NCBI GenBank assembly: GCA_023381515.1
Contig: JAMCQI010000064.1
Span: 1 to 16,562 of the forward strand
Direction: 5' to 3'
Source of the DNA: Chloroflexota bacterium
GTDB taxonomy: Bacteria > Chloroflexota > Anaerolineae > UBA4142
DNA length: 16,562 bases
Shown here: piece after piece, positions 1 through 7,896 of the stretch
Numbering within the stretch: position 1 is the first letter of the stretch
How the letters are laid out: the number at the start of each line of letters is the position of its first letter
The notes under the pieces: model-generated
Database searches by the model: none
What the model saw: only the letters and a program-made list of their open reading frames with translations
What the model was told of the DNA's origin: nothing
Program-made: the position numbers and the translations under genes

Positions 1-175
1 GAAAGTGTTTCTCGCGGTGTCGGCCCAGAACCCGCAAGCACGCGGTGACGGTGCGTTGATGGGGTGCGAGGATCGCACCCATGAAGAGGACCAGGGCATA
101 CTTCCAGATGCGTTTGGAAAAGTGCGGCGCAAAAAGCGAAATCAGTGTAGAATAGCTATTGGGCAGGGTGAGCAT
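1..175 (-). CDS. IS701-like DDE transposase, N-terminal fragment (runs off window)
   Basis: Reading the minus strand from an ATG at 175-173 gives 58 codons open to the window edge. The protein starts MLTLPNSYSTLISLFAPHFS and continues with a pattern (KRIW...GAILAP...RTVTACLRVLG...KHF) that I recognise as the N-terminus of IS701-like DDE transposases, which cut and rejoin DNA at the ends of their insertion sequence. The catalytic DDE domain would lie to the left, outside the window. A purine-rich AGAGGAC (187-181, minus) sits 5 bases ahead of the ATG as a ribosome site. Both lie inside an imperfect palindrome (162-217), which may limit translation. No frameshift is seen in the visible part. 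The family assignment is from memory of the N-terminal pattern. Confidence 0.8.
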   Translation of the reverse strand, partial: MLTLPNSYSTLISLFAPHFSKRIWKYALVLFMGAILAPHQRTVTACLRVLGRHREKHF

Positions 176-217
176 GAACCGTCCTCTTGGCTGAGAGATG
201 GTTTAGCTTACCCTGCC
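162..217. repeat. Imperfect palindrome over the transposase start site
   Basis: The arms GGCAGGGT (162-169) and ACCCTGCC (210-217) are perfectly complementary. Pairing continues inward through AGC/GCT (171-173/206-208), AACC/GGTT (177-180/200-203) and CTCT/AGAG (184-187/194-197), leaving a 6-base loop at 188-193. The transposase ATG (175-173) and its ribosome site lie within the arms. In the minus-strand transcript this would fold into a hairpin hiding the initiation region. Confidence 0.7.
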
Positions 218-338
218 TTCTCTGTTCTTTCAAATGGATAAAGTCCAGCTTAGCATCGATTTAGTCTTCCTCTCCTTCAATTCCAGTAATTTTCGGGAAA
301 GTAACTACAGCCTTGCGGACGTTCTAACCTGGGAAATT

Positions 339-360
339 CCTTTGCGTCTCTGAGCAAAGG
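339..360. promoter_or_regulatory. Candidate operator upstream of the IclR gene
   Basis: CCTTTGC (339-345) and GCAAAGG (354-360) form a perfect 7-bp inverted repeat with an 8-base spacer, centred about 31 bases before the regulator's ATG. A palindrome GGAAATTCC (332-340) touches its left arm. IclR-family repressors commonly bind palindromes near their own promoters, so this may be an autoregulatory site. I found no second full copy elsewhere in the window, which lowers confidence. Confidence 0.4.
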
Positions 361-380
361 GTTTGGTGGGACACGTTAGT

Positions 381-1277
381 ATGAGCAAAAAAATCACGCG
401 AGCTCAGGTTCGTAAACACGCACCGGCGCGGATTGCGAAAGCGGCGAGCCCTGCACGTCGTCCTCGCAAAACCTCGCAGCGCGTTCAGTCTGTTGCGCGC
501 GCCCTAAAGATCTTGAACGTGCTGCTCGATTACGCAGAAGGCGCAACCCCAAAGGAGTTAGCTCGTAGGACCGGGCTCAACGTGAGTACTGCTTACCATC
601 TCTTGAACACCCTTGCGGAAGAAGGTTACTTGAGTTGGCGTCCGAACGGCGTGGTCCAACTCGGCCCCGCGATACCCAAGCTATACACAGGATTCTTACA
701 CCGCGCTCAGCCCACCGAGCGCCTCGTCGAGATCGTCCTGAGTCTGGCCAGAAGTACTCTGGAGACATGCTATCTGGTCGCCTGGCAATACGGCGACGTG
801 GTTATCCAATTCATGGTTGAGACTCCCCTTCCGTTAAAGGTCGCGGGGCCCAATGTTGGAACCTGGGACCACGCTCATGCGCGCGCCTCAGGCAAAGCGA
901 TGCTGGCTTACCTATCGCCACCAGAGCTCGATGCCTACCTCAAGACTCACCCCTTAATTCTCCTGACCCCCAATACAACCGGTGACAGTGAGACCCTGAA
1001 GGCCGAACTCGTACGTGTTCGAAGCCAAGGTTATGCGATGGACTTGGAAGAACTCGCCCTAGGTGTCTGCTGCCTGGCGGCACCTGTCTTGTCATCTGAC
1101 GGCACGGCAGAGGCGGCCGTGGCCGTCGCCGCTCCCACTGCGCGATTCCAACAAAACGTGGATGCCCTCAAGCAGCTGGTTATGGAGAAAGCAAGGGAGG
1201 CTGGCTTGGCGCTTGGGTTGGGCACATCGGATGGGACGGCAGCAGCCCGGCACGACCAGCTCGGCGAAGGAGGATGA
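381..1277 (+). CDS. IclR-family transcriptional regulator
   Basis: A 298-residue DNA-binding regulator. A basic Ala/Arg/Lys-rich tail (residues 1-30) precedes a winged helix-turn-helix at about 35-94. The recognition region reads TPKELARRTGLNVSTAYHLL, a typical IclR pattern followed by the wing GYLSWRPNG. Residues about 105-280 form the IclR effector-binding domain, with the family-like stretch HAHASGKAM-type sequence (HARASGKAMLAYL) and a conserved Cys-Cys near GVCCLAAPV. I chose ATG 381 over the upstream TTG at 363 because ATG is stronger and GGTGGGA (365-371) lies upstream of it. The gene is followed 85 bases later by the importer genes in the same direction, so it probably controls that cluster. 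IclR proteins usually sense small acids or aromatic or sugar-derived metabolites; the ligand here is unknown. Confidence 0.9.
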   Translation: MSKKITRAQVRKHAPARIAKAASPARRPRKTSQRVQSVARALKILNVLLDYAEGATPKELARRTGLNVSTAYHLLNTLAEEGYLSWRPNGVVQLGPAIPKLYTGFLHRAQPTERLVEIVLSLARSTLETCYLVAWQYGDVVIQFMVETPLPLKVAGPNVGTWDHAHARASGKAMLAYLSPPELDAYLKTHPLILLTPNTTGDSETLKAELVRVRSQGYAMDLEELALGVCCLAAPVLSSDGTAEAAVAVAAPTARFQQNVDALKQLVMEKAREAGLALGLGTSDGTAAARHDQLGEGG

Positions 1278-1347
1278 GTAGGCGTCAACCAGATTGATCA
1301 GAGCAAACCAACAACCGAACCACCAAACGATCGAGTCGCGTACGCCC

Positions 1348-1354
1348 AAGGAGG
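1348..1354 (+). promoter_or_regulatory. Ribosome binding site that fixes the lipoprotein start
   Basis: AAGGAGG lies 8 bases before ATG 1363. It rules out the longer reading frame from 1294, whose extra 23 residues would bury the signal peptide. Confidence 0.85.
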
Positions 1355-1362
1355 AACTCAAA

Positions 1363-2487
1363 ATGCACAAGCGACAAATGAACCACCTTTTGCTGTTTAT
1401 CGCGCTGCTCACGGTCGTGTTCGTCTTGTCGGCGTGTTCGGGGACCCCGGCGACGCAAGCTCCCCCGGCTCCTACCGCTGCAGCGGCCCAACCGGCGGCG
1501 CCCACCTCCGCTCCCGCGGCAAGCTCAAAGAAGGTCTTGCTAGTCACCGGCACCGGGGGACTGGGCGACCAGGGCTTTAACGACCTGGGCAATTCAGGAG
1601 CCCAGAGGGCCGCGAAAGACTCCGGCGTTACGGTTGACGTCCATCAAACCAAAGAGGTAGCGGAGCTTGAGCAGGTGTACCGCACGGCGGCGTCGGGCGG
1701 CCAGTACGCCCTGATCATCGGACTAGGATTCGAACAGGGCGATCCAGCCAATCTGGTTGCCAAGGACTTTCCCAAGCAGAATTTCGCAATCGTCGATTCG
1801 TCCTCGTCCCAGCCGAACGTCGAAGGTGTCCTGTTCCGCGAAGAAGAAAACGGATTCCTTGCAGGCGTCGTCGCCGCCAATCTTACCCAACAAACAGATC
1901 TGGCCGGGATCAACAAGGACAAGGTGATCGGAATCGTGCTCGGCGCCGACGTGCCGAGTGTGCGACGGTACGCATTCGCCTATGAGGCCGGCGCGAGAAC
2001 CGTAGACTCCCAAGTCAAAGTTCTCGTGGGCGTGGTAGGCGATTTCTCTGACCAAGCCAAAGCCAAGGAGTTGGCTCTCGCCCAGATCGACCAGGGAGCG
2101 GACGTAGTCTACCAGGTTGCCGGCGGCGCCGGACTGGGAGTCTTTGGCGCTGCGGAAGCCAAGGGAGTATACGCAATCGGCGAAGGCAGCAACCAGAATC
2201 TGCTCCACCCTACTTACATCGTTGCCAGCTCGTTCAAGCGAATGGATAACGCCGTTTACGGCGCCATCGAGGATGCGTTGGCGGGCAAGTTCAAGGGCGG
2301 AGCCTACAATTATGGATTTGCCGAGAACGACCTGGTGGTCACGATGGATGGTTCACAGGTCAAGTTGTCGGACAAAGCGACGGCAGCCTTAAAGGACTAT
2401 CAGGCCAAGCTCGCGGCCCGCTCCATCAAGCCGCCGACCACCCAGGACGAATTCAACGCCTATTTGACGAGTATCGGAATCAAATAG
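1363..2487 (+). CDS. BMP/PnrA-family substrate-binding lipoprotein of an ABC importer
   Basis: A 374-residue extracytoplasmic binding protein. The start is set by AAGGAGG 8 bases upstream. A lipoprotein signal peptide (basic HKR, hydrophobic core to residue 22) ends in the lipobox LSAC, with Cys25 as the lipidated residue. Residues about 26-55 are an Ala/Pro/Thr/Ser linker, a style common in Chloroflexota lipoproteins. The rest matches the BMP (basic membrane protein/PnrA) family: an early G-L-G-D-Q-G-F-N-D-L-G motif, and late GADVVYQVAGGAGLGVF and YAIGEGSNQ segments. Characterised members bind purine nucleosides, but some relatives bind other ligands. The usual D-x-D-Q ending of the late motif is EGSNQ here, so the ligand may differ. 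It is followed by a hairpin and then the ATPase gene. Confidence 0.92.
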   Translation: MHKRQMNHLLLFIALLTVVFVLSACSGTPATQAPPAPTAAAAQPAAPTSAPAASSKKVLLVTGTGGLGDQGFNDLGNSGAQRAAKDSGVTVDVHQTKEVAELEQVYRTAASGGQYALIIGLGFEQGDPANLVAKDFPKQNFAIVDSSSSQPNVEGVLFREEENGFLAGVVAANLTQQTDLAGINKDKVIGIVLGADVPSVRRYAFAYEAGARTVDSQVKVLVGVVGDFSDQAKAKELALAQIDQGADVVYQVAGGAGLGVFGAAEAKGVYAIGEGSNQNLLHPTYIVASSFKRMDNAVYGAIEDALAGKFKGGAYNYGFAENDLVVTMDGSQVKLSDKATAALKDYQAKLAARSIKPPTTQDEFNAYLTSIGIK

Positions 2488-2505
2488 GTTCCATTTGCTC
2501 TCGCT

Positions 2506-2540
2506 CGGGTACTGGGCACATTGCGAACGCCCAGTACCCG
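2506..2540 (+). terminator. 12-bp intercistronic hairpin between binding protein and ATPase genes
   Basis: CGGGTACTGGGC (2506-2517) pairs perfectly with GCCCAGTACCCG (2529-2540) around an 11-base loop. No clean T-run follows. This suggests an mRNA-stabilising or partial-termination hairpin rather than a full terminator. Such hairpins after binding-protein genes commonly give more binding protein than membrane parts. Confidence 0.7.
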
Positions 2541-2646
2541 CTTTCACAATCTCAGTCTTTGCCGCGGCGAGGGGCCTGTGATCGTCAGAGCCTTGCCAAG
2601 CATGCTCGATCGCGTATCGGTTCACCGTGACGGGACGAGAGGATAG

Positions 2647-4242
2647 ATGATAGGCCCAGGGACAATCGACAACGCTCAGGACGCCGAGGGTAAGCCTCTG
2701 CTCGAGTTGCATGGGATCACCAAGCTATTTGGTTCAACCCTGGCCAATGATCACATTTCATTGACGATCGAGCGAGCCGAGATACATGCTCTGTTGGGCG
2801 AGAATGGCGCGGGCAAATCCACGCTGATGAACTTGTTATACGGGCTGTACCGTCCGGACAGCGGCACGATCGACGTGGGCGGCCGGCGCGTGGAAATCAA
2901 CTCCCCCCGGGACGCGGCCTCCCTTGGCATCCAGATGGTGCATCAGCACTTTATGCTGGGCCTGCCATTCACCGTAGCAGAGAACGTCGTCCTCGGCAAC
3001 GAACCTCACCGGCTGCGGTTCCTGCTTGATTCGAAGAAAGCCGCGGATCAGGTCCGGGCGCTCTCCGAGCGGTATGGGCTGCAGGTAGACCCAAATGCGA
3101 GGATCGAATCGCTTTCAGTCGGGGAGAGACAGCGAGTTGAGATTCTCAAGGCCCTGTATCGAGAGGCCGAGATCTTGATTCTGGACGAGCCCACGGCCGT
3201 CCTCACCCCACCTGAGACCGAGCAGCTGTTCGCGGTGATGCGCCGGCTCCGGGCCGACAACAAATCCGTGATTTTCATTTCGCACAAATTGCGTGAAGTG
3301 CTCTCGATCGCGGATCGCATCACGGTATTGAGGCGGGGCCAGTTGATCTCCACCTGTGCCGCCAAGCAGGCCACGGAACGAGAGTTGATCGAGATGATGG
3401 TTGGGCATCTGGTCGACTGGCAACCAACCGAGGCCTCACCCGGCGTTGGGCCTTGCCTCCTGGAGGTTCGAAACCTGCAGTTCACGGACCGACGCGCCAG
3501 AGTCGAGATCGTCAAAAACGTTTCTTTCGAAATCCGGGCGGGCGAAATCCTGGGCATCGCTGGGGTCGAGGGAAACGGGCAGCGCGAGCTGGTCGAAATA
3601 TTGTGCGGACTCCGCCCAGCGTCGGGCGGGACGCTGACGCTCGATCAGAAGAACCTCATCCACGCCTCGCCAAGAGAAATCATGGAAGCCGGCGTTGCGT
3701 GCATCCACGAGGACCGCCAGGCGATCGGTATCATCGGCGATTTTACGCTTGCCGAGAATCTGATCCTCGGCAAGCATTGCTATCGTCCGTTCGCTCGCAA
3801 TCAAATGCTCGACGGCAAGGCGATCGAAGAACATGCTCAGACCCTAGTCCAAACCTTTGACGTGCGTCCCGGAACGACCGAGCTGAAAGCCAAGTACCTA
3901 TCGGGAGGAAATCAGCAAAAGCTCGTCGCGGGCCGTGAGTTGAGCTCGAATCGCGTCAAGTTGCTCATCGCCGCGCAGCCGTCGCGCGGATTGGACGTCA
4001 GTGCGACCATGTTCATCTATCAAAAGTTGCGCGAAATGCGCAACAAAGGTACAGCCGTCTTGCTGATCTCGGCGGACCTCGACGAGCTAAAATTGTTGAG
4101 CGACCGGATCGCCGTGATTTTTCGGGGGGAGATCGTCGCCTGCAAGCCGTCGCTCGAGTTCACGGACACGGAGCTCGGCGCGCTCATGCTGCGCGGCCGC
4201 CCGGCCGCGGATGCCTGCGTGGGAACCCAATGTATCCGTTGA
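2647..4242 (+). CDS. ABC importer ATPase with two nucleotide-binding domains (BMP/nucleoside-type)
   Basis: A 531-residue cytoplasmic ATPase that powers uptake with the two permeases that follow. Domain 1 is complete: Walker A GENGAGKS (51-58), Q-loop QMVHQH (about 96-101), signature LSVGE (156-160), Walker B LILDEPTA (177-184) and switch His in ISHK (213). Domain 2 (from about residue 270) is degenerate at its P-loop: GVEGNGQRE replaces the lysine-containing motif. It keeps the signature LSGGNQQK and has a Walker B-like AAQPSRGLDV. This asymmetry is normal in sugar/nucleoside importer ATPases of this layout. GAGAGG (2637-2642) lies only 4 bases before the ATG. The 3' end overlaps the first permease gene by 13 bases, implying coupled translation. 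Confidence 0.93.
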   Translation: MIGPGTIDNAQDAEGKPLLELHGITKLFGSTLANDHISLTIERAEIHALLGENGAGKSTLMNLLYGLYRPDSGTIDVGGRRVEINSPRDAASLGIQMVHQHFMLGLPFTVAENVVLGNEPHRLRFLLDSKKAADQVRALSERYGLQVDPNARIESLSVGERQRVEILKALYREAEILILDEPTAVLTPPETEQLFAVMRRLRADNKSVIFISHKLREVLSIADRITVLRRGQLISTCAAKQATERELIEMMVGHLVDWQPTEASPGVGPCLLEVRNLQFTDRRARVEIVKNVSFEIRAGEILGIAGVEGNGQRELVEILCGLRPASGGTLTLDQKNLIHASPREIMEAGVACIHEDRQAIGIIGDFTLAENLILGKHCYRPFARNQMLDGKAIEEHAQTLVQTFDVRPGTTELKAKYLSGGNQQKLVAGRELSSNRVKLLIAAQPSRGLDVSATMFIYQKLREMRNKGTAVLLISADLDELKLLSDRIAVIFRGEIVACKPSLEFTDTELGALMLRGRPAADACVGTQCIR

Positions 4243-5366
4243 CCAGAGCCGCGATCCAACGCGTCAGGCAGAAAGGATCGGAATTACTCGCGGGCGGGTT
4301 GGCCGTCTCCGGCCTAAGTTTTCTGATGGCTTTTGGCGTTGCAACTATTCTCATACTGCTTGCCGGGTTCGACGTGGTCCGCGGCTATGAGACAATGCTA
4401 AAGGGCGCCTTTGGCAGCCCAGTTGCGATCGGGGATGTTTTGGCCCGCTCCACTCCGCTCGTTTTCACCGGGCTCTCGGTTGCCATCGCGTTTCGCTCGG
4501 GGCTGTTCAACGTTGGGGCAGAGGGGCAGCTGCTGCTCGGCGCAATGGCCGCCGCGCTGGTCGGTCTCATCCCAGGCCTCCCCGCGGTTTTACACATCCC
4601 GCTTGCATTTTCTGCTGCGGCTTTGACCGGCGCGCTCATCGGGACTGTACCCGCCTATCTGAAGGCTCGGTTTGGCGCCCACGAAGTGATTACGACCCTC
4701 ATGCTCAATTATGTCGTTATCCTCTTTACCGGATACCTTGCCAACTACCCGTTCCATCCCCTGGGTGAGTTGTCTCCGGCGACCGCCAAAATCGCTGCGA
4801 GCGCCGAATTGCCGCGGCTGATACAGGGAAGCCAATTCAGCCCCGGTATCTTTATCGCAGTGGGCGCGGCAATCCTGTTCAGCGTGATTCTGAACCGTTC
4901 GGTGATCGGATACGAGATCCGAGCGGTCGGGTTCAACTCTCAGGCGGCAGCAGCCAAGGGTATCAAACAAGCGCGCAGCTGGATGATCGCCCTGGGACTG
5001 GCGGGAGCTGCCGCCGGACTCGGGGGAGCCGGCGAGGTTCTAGCCGTACACCGGCGCTTTATCGTCGGTTTCTCACCGGGCTATGGTTTCGACGGCATTG
5101 CCGTTGCCCTTATGGCTCAGAGCAACCCCTTAGGCACCATTCCGGCGGCTCTTCTCTTGGGCGCCATCCGGACTGGCGCGCTCGTCATGGACCAGACGAC
5201 CAAGATCCCCGGGGATTTCGTGACCGTCATTCAAGGTCTTGTCCTGGTATTCCTTGCCGCGCCCGGTCTCTTCCAATTGCTTCGCAGGAGACATCGTCCG
5301 GAGGATACCTCGCCGCTGCTAAAAGGTGCAGTTCTCGATGCCGTTCACAGTAGATCAGATTCTTAG
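4230..5366 (+). CDS. ABC importer permease 1 (BMP/nucleoside-type)
   Basis: A 378-residue integral membrane protein, strongly hydrophobic throughout, with roughly 8-10 membrane segments. Family-typical stretches are FRSGLFNVGAEGQLLLGA (about 88-105), the HEVITTLMLNYV loop, and the cytoplasmic coupling region VGFNSQAAAAKGI that faces the ATPase. It pairs with the second permease to form the channel. The ATG at 4230 lies inside the end of the ATPase gene with GGGA just upstream. The 3' end overlaps the next gene. The length suits the longer of the two permeases in this type of system (YufP-like). Substrate specificity cannot be read from it. Confidence 0.92.
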   Translation: MYPLTRAAIQRVRQKGSELLAGGLAVSGLSFLMAFGVATILILLAGFDVVRGYETMLKGAFGSPVAIGDVLARSTPLVFTGLSVAIAFRSGLFNVGAEGQLLLGAMAAALVGLIPGLPAVLHIPLAFSAAALTGALIGTVPAYLKARFGAHEVITTLMLNYVVILFTGYLANYPFHPLGELSPATAKIAASAELPRLIQGSQFSPGIFIAVGAAILFSVILNRSVIGYEIRAVGFNSQAAAAKGIKQARSWMIALGLAGAAAGLGGAGEVLAVHRRFIVGFSPGYGFDGIAVALMAQSNPLGTIPAALLLGAIRTGALVMDQTTKIPGDFVTVIQGLVLVFLAAPGLFQLLRRRHRPEDTSPLLKGAVLDAVHSRSDS

Positions 5367-6264
5367 CCTATTGGCATCCGCCCTGCGCCAGACGACTCCA
5401 ATTGGCGTAGCCGCGATTGCCATCACCCTTTCGGAAGCGTCCGGGGTCATCCACTTGTCCGCCGAAGGCATAATGCTCTCGGCGGCGCTGAGCGGCGTCA
5501 TAGGTTCCTATGCAACCGGCTCACCGTGGATTGGCCTAGCGGTGTCGCTCTTGACCGGCCTGCTCATCGGCGTGGCGCAGAGTTTTGCGAACATCAATCT
5601 AAAGGCCAACCAGGTTGTCGTCGGATTCGGAATCAATTTTCTGGGAACCGGGATGACTCCGATCCTGCTTCAACGGGTCTTTGGGAACCGCGGGCGTTCC
5701 GCGGAGGTCCAGGGCTTGCCGGTCGTTCATTTGTCCGCAATGCGCGACATACCATTTCTCGGGCCGGTTTTGGACGGACAGGGCATCCTGTTCTTTGTCA
5801 TGATCGCGCTGGTCGTCGTCGTGTGGCTGATACTCCAGCACACGCCGTTGGGTCTGCAGATCCGCATGGCGGGCGAGCATCCCGTTGCGGCAGCAACAGC
5901 CGGCGTTCGATTGAACTTGATCCGACACGTATGCGTGATCACCAGTTGTGGATTGTGCGGCATTGCCGGCGCGGAGCTCTCTCTCGGACAATTGTCTCTT
6001 TTCGGGCGAGACATGGTATCGGGTCGCGGCTTCGTCGCCGTAGCAGCCAACGTCGTGGGCGGATGGCAACCCGTTGGAAGTTTTCTGGCCAGCCTCCTCT
6101 TTGGCCTTGCTCAAGCATTTCAGTTGCGCTTGCAGGGCGGCGCCATTCCGAATCAATTCGTCCAGATGATACCCTATCTTTTGACCGTGCTGGTCATTTG
6201 CGGAGTCGGCGGCTTGAGGCCACCGAGAAAGTTAGGCGTCCCTTACGATCCTGAAGAAAAGTGA
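5338..6264 (+). CDS. ABC importer permease 2 (BMP/nucleoside-type)
   Basis: A 308-residue integral membrane protein, the shorter permease partner (YufQ-like). The conserved stretch SEASGVIHLSAEGIMLSAA (about residues 30-48) corresponds to the E-x-x-G-V-x-N-L-G-x-E-G pattern of the family, and GEHPVAAATAGV (about 179-190) is the coupling segment. I chose ATG 5338, with AAAAGG (5321-5326) 11 bases upstream, over GTG 5326, which lies within that ribosome site. It overlaps the previous gene by 29 bases. It is followed by 149 bases without a gene before the aldehyde dehydrogenase, so the downstream genes could be read through or have their own promoter. Confidence 0.92.
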   Translation: MPFTVDQILSLLASALRQTTPIGVAAIAITLSEASGVIHLSAEGIMLSAALSGVIGSYATGSPWIGLAVSLLTGLLIGVAQSFANINLKANQVVVGFGINFLGTGMTPILLQRVFGNRGRSAEVQGLPVVHLSAMRDIPFLGPVLDGQGILFFVMIALVVVVWLILQHTPLGLQIRMAGEHPVAAATAGVRLNLIRHVCVITSCGLCGIAGAELSLGQLSLFGRDMVSGRGFVAVAANVVGGWQPVGSFLASLLFGLAQAFQLRLQGGAIPNQFVQMIPYLLTVLVICGVGGLRPPRKLGVPYDPEEK

Positions 6265-6413
6265 GTATGACCCGATCGCGGCTCCACGTCACGCGCCGCT
6301 CGAAAAGCAAAGACCCGCTGGCGCACGCGCCGGGGGCCGCCATCTGAATAGCAAGTCGCGGATCGATCTGACTCGACGGGGCGAATCGAGCTCATAGTAT
6401 TCGGGGAGGAGGG

Positions 6414-7862
6414 ATGACAATCAAGGGCTATAAGAATCTTATCGGCGGGAAATGGGTGGAGTCTTCGACCGGTGCAACCTTCGAGACGCGAAACCCTGCT
6501 GCAGTAGACGAGGTGCTCGGAGTCTTCCCGATGGCATCGCCGCTCGATGCTTCGAATGCAATTGCCGCGGCTCAAGAAGCGTTCTGTGCGTGGGCGAATA
6601 CGCCGCCGCCGAATCGAGGAGCGATCCTGGACCGAGCGAGCCAACTCATCGCCGCGCGCTTGGAGGATTTGGCAATCACCCTAACCCGCGAGGAGGGGAA
6701 AACCCTCGCCGAGGCGCGAGGCGAGGTTGCGCGTGCTCGTGATATTTTCCGATACTACGCCGGCGAGGGTTGGCGCAGCGACGGAAGTGTTCTGCCGAGT
6801 AACACGAGCAACGAGCTCTTGTACACACGGCGAGAGCCGCTGGGAGTGGTCAGCATTATTGCGCCCTGGAATTTTCCCATTGCCATCCCCGCCTGGAAGA
6901 TCGCCCCGGCCCTGGTCTACGGGAATGCAGTCGTTTTCAAGCCGGCCTCGTTCACGCCGCTGGTGGGGTTGCGCCTGGTGGAGATTCTCGTCGAGGCCGG
7001 CTTGCCGGCGGGCGTGATCAACTTTGTCACCGGCTCGGGACGTGACGCCGGCAACGAGCTGGTAGCCAATCCGCAGGTCAATGCGATCAGTTTCACCGGC
7101 TCTAATACGGTTGGAACCGGCATCTACAGCCAAGCCGTTCGCAACATGGCGCGTGTGCAGTTGGAAATGGGCGGGAAAAACCCGACCGTCGTTCTGAACG
7201 ATGCAAATCTGGACCTTGCATTGGACATCGTCATGAAAGCGGGCTTTGGGCTTACGGGACAGGCCTGCACGGCGACGAGCCGCGTCATTGTCGAGAGCGG
7301 GATCGCGGACGAGTTCTCCGCAAGATTGAGCGCAGCCGCCAAGAGCCTGGTCGTCGGAGACGGGACGGACGAAAAGACACAAATGGGCCCGGCCGTCAGC
7401 CAGGGCCAATTGGATACGGACTTGGGTTTCGTCAAGATCGGCAAAGAGGAAGGCGCACGGCTTGTCACTGGCGGCGAGCGGCTCAAAGGTCCGGGTTACT
7501 ACGTCGAACCTACCGTGTTCGATCACGTCGGCCCACAGATGCGAATCGCGCAAGAGGAGATCTTTGGTCCGGTGATCAGCATCCTGCGCGCCGCAAACTT
7601 TGAGGATGCGCTGCGACTCGCCAATGGAATTGGCTTCGGCCTCTCGGCGGCCATCATGACCCGGGACCTGGCCAAGGCTTTTGAATTTGCCAACCGGGTC
7701 GACGCGGGTGTCGTCAAGATCAACGAGCCGACCACTGGTTTGGCGCTGCAAGCGCCGTTCGGCGGATTCAAGCATTCGAGCGCCAACACGTTCAAAGAGC
7801 AGGGCCAGGCCGCGGCCGAATTTTACACACGGACAAAAACCGTCTACGTTGCGCACGGCTAG
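6414..7862 (+). CDS. NAD(P)-dependent aldehyde dehydrogenase, 2-oxoglutarate-semialdehyde-dehydrogenase-like
   Basis: A 482-residue cytoplasmic enzyme that oxidises an aldehyde to a carboxylate. The catalytic set is intact: PWNFP with Asn153, Lys176 in FKPAS for cofactor, FTGS (227-230), general base Glu251 in LEMGGK, nucleophile Cys285 in GQACTATSR, and EEIFGPV (381-387). The GQ-x-CTATSR motif and the end EQGQAAAEFYTRTKTVYV resemble the YcbD / 2-oxoglutarate semialdehyde dehydrogenases of sugar-acid pathways. This points to, but does not prove, that substrate. A very purine-rich site (GGGGAGGAGGG, 6403-6413) abuts the ATG, an unusually short spacing. The lactonase-like gene starts 34 bases downstream, consistent with one operon. 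Confidence 0.9.
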   Translation: MTIKGYKNLIGGKWVESSTGATFETRNPAAVDEVLGVFPMASPLDASNAIAAAQEAFCAWANTPPPNRGAILDRASQLIAARLEDLAITLTREEGKTLAEARGEVARARDIFRYYAGEGWRSDGSVLPSNTSNELLYTRREPLGVVSIIAPWNFPIAIPAWKIAPALVYGNAVVFKPASFTPLVGLRLVEILVEAGLPAGVINFVTGSGRDAGNELVANPQVNAISFTGSNTVGTGIYSQAVRNMARVQLEMGGKNPTVVLNDANLDLALDIVMKAGFGLTGQACTATSRVIVESGIADEFSARLSAAAKSLVVGDGTDEKTQMGPAVSQGQLDTDLGFVKIGKEEGARLVTGGERLKGPGYYVEPTVFDHVGPQMRIAQEEIFGPVISILRAANFEDALRLANGIGFGLSAAIMTRDLAKAFEFANRVDAGVVKINEPTTGLALQAPFGGFKHSSANTFKEQGQAAAEFYTRTKTVYVAHG

Positions 7863-7884
7863 AAGAGAACAGCATCTCAATCCC

Positions 7885-7890
7885 AAGGAG
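7885..7890 (+). promoter_or_regulatory. Ribosome binding site supporting a GTG start
   Basis: AAGGAG lies 6 bases before GTG 7897. It places the start of the metallo-hydrolase well downstream of the in-frame ATG at 7681, which is inside the aldehyde dehydrogenase gene. Confidence 0.8.
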
Positions 7891-7896
7891 TGCATC

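Noticed and set aside
5..241. Plus-strand open frame of 78 codons
   Set aside because: It is antisense to the transposase N-terminus, has no ribosome site and has no protein-like pattern.
3540..4180. Loss of the Walker A lysine in the second ATPase domain
   Set aside because: The degenerate second site with GxxGNGQRE is usual in ATPases of this importer type, so it is not a defect.
4230..5366. Overlapping ends of the permease genes as possible frameshifts
   Set aside because: Each gene has a full-length product and a sensible start; short overlaps are normal in such operons.
5526..6254. Plus-strand open frame of 242 codons inside permease 2
   Set aside because: It is a shifted frame of a clear permease gene and is rich in Arg and Gly as expected for an out-of-frame reading.
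6265..6413. Promoter or operator ahead of the aldehyde dehydrogenase
   Set aside because: No convincing -35/-10 pair or palindrome like the one at 339-360 was found; only short GC-rich self-complementary pieces.
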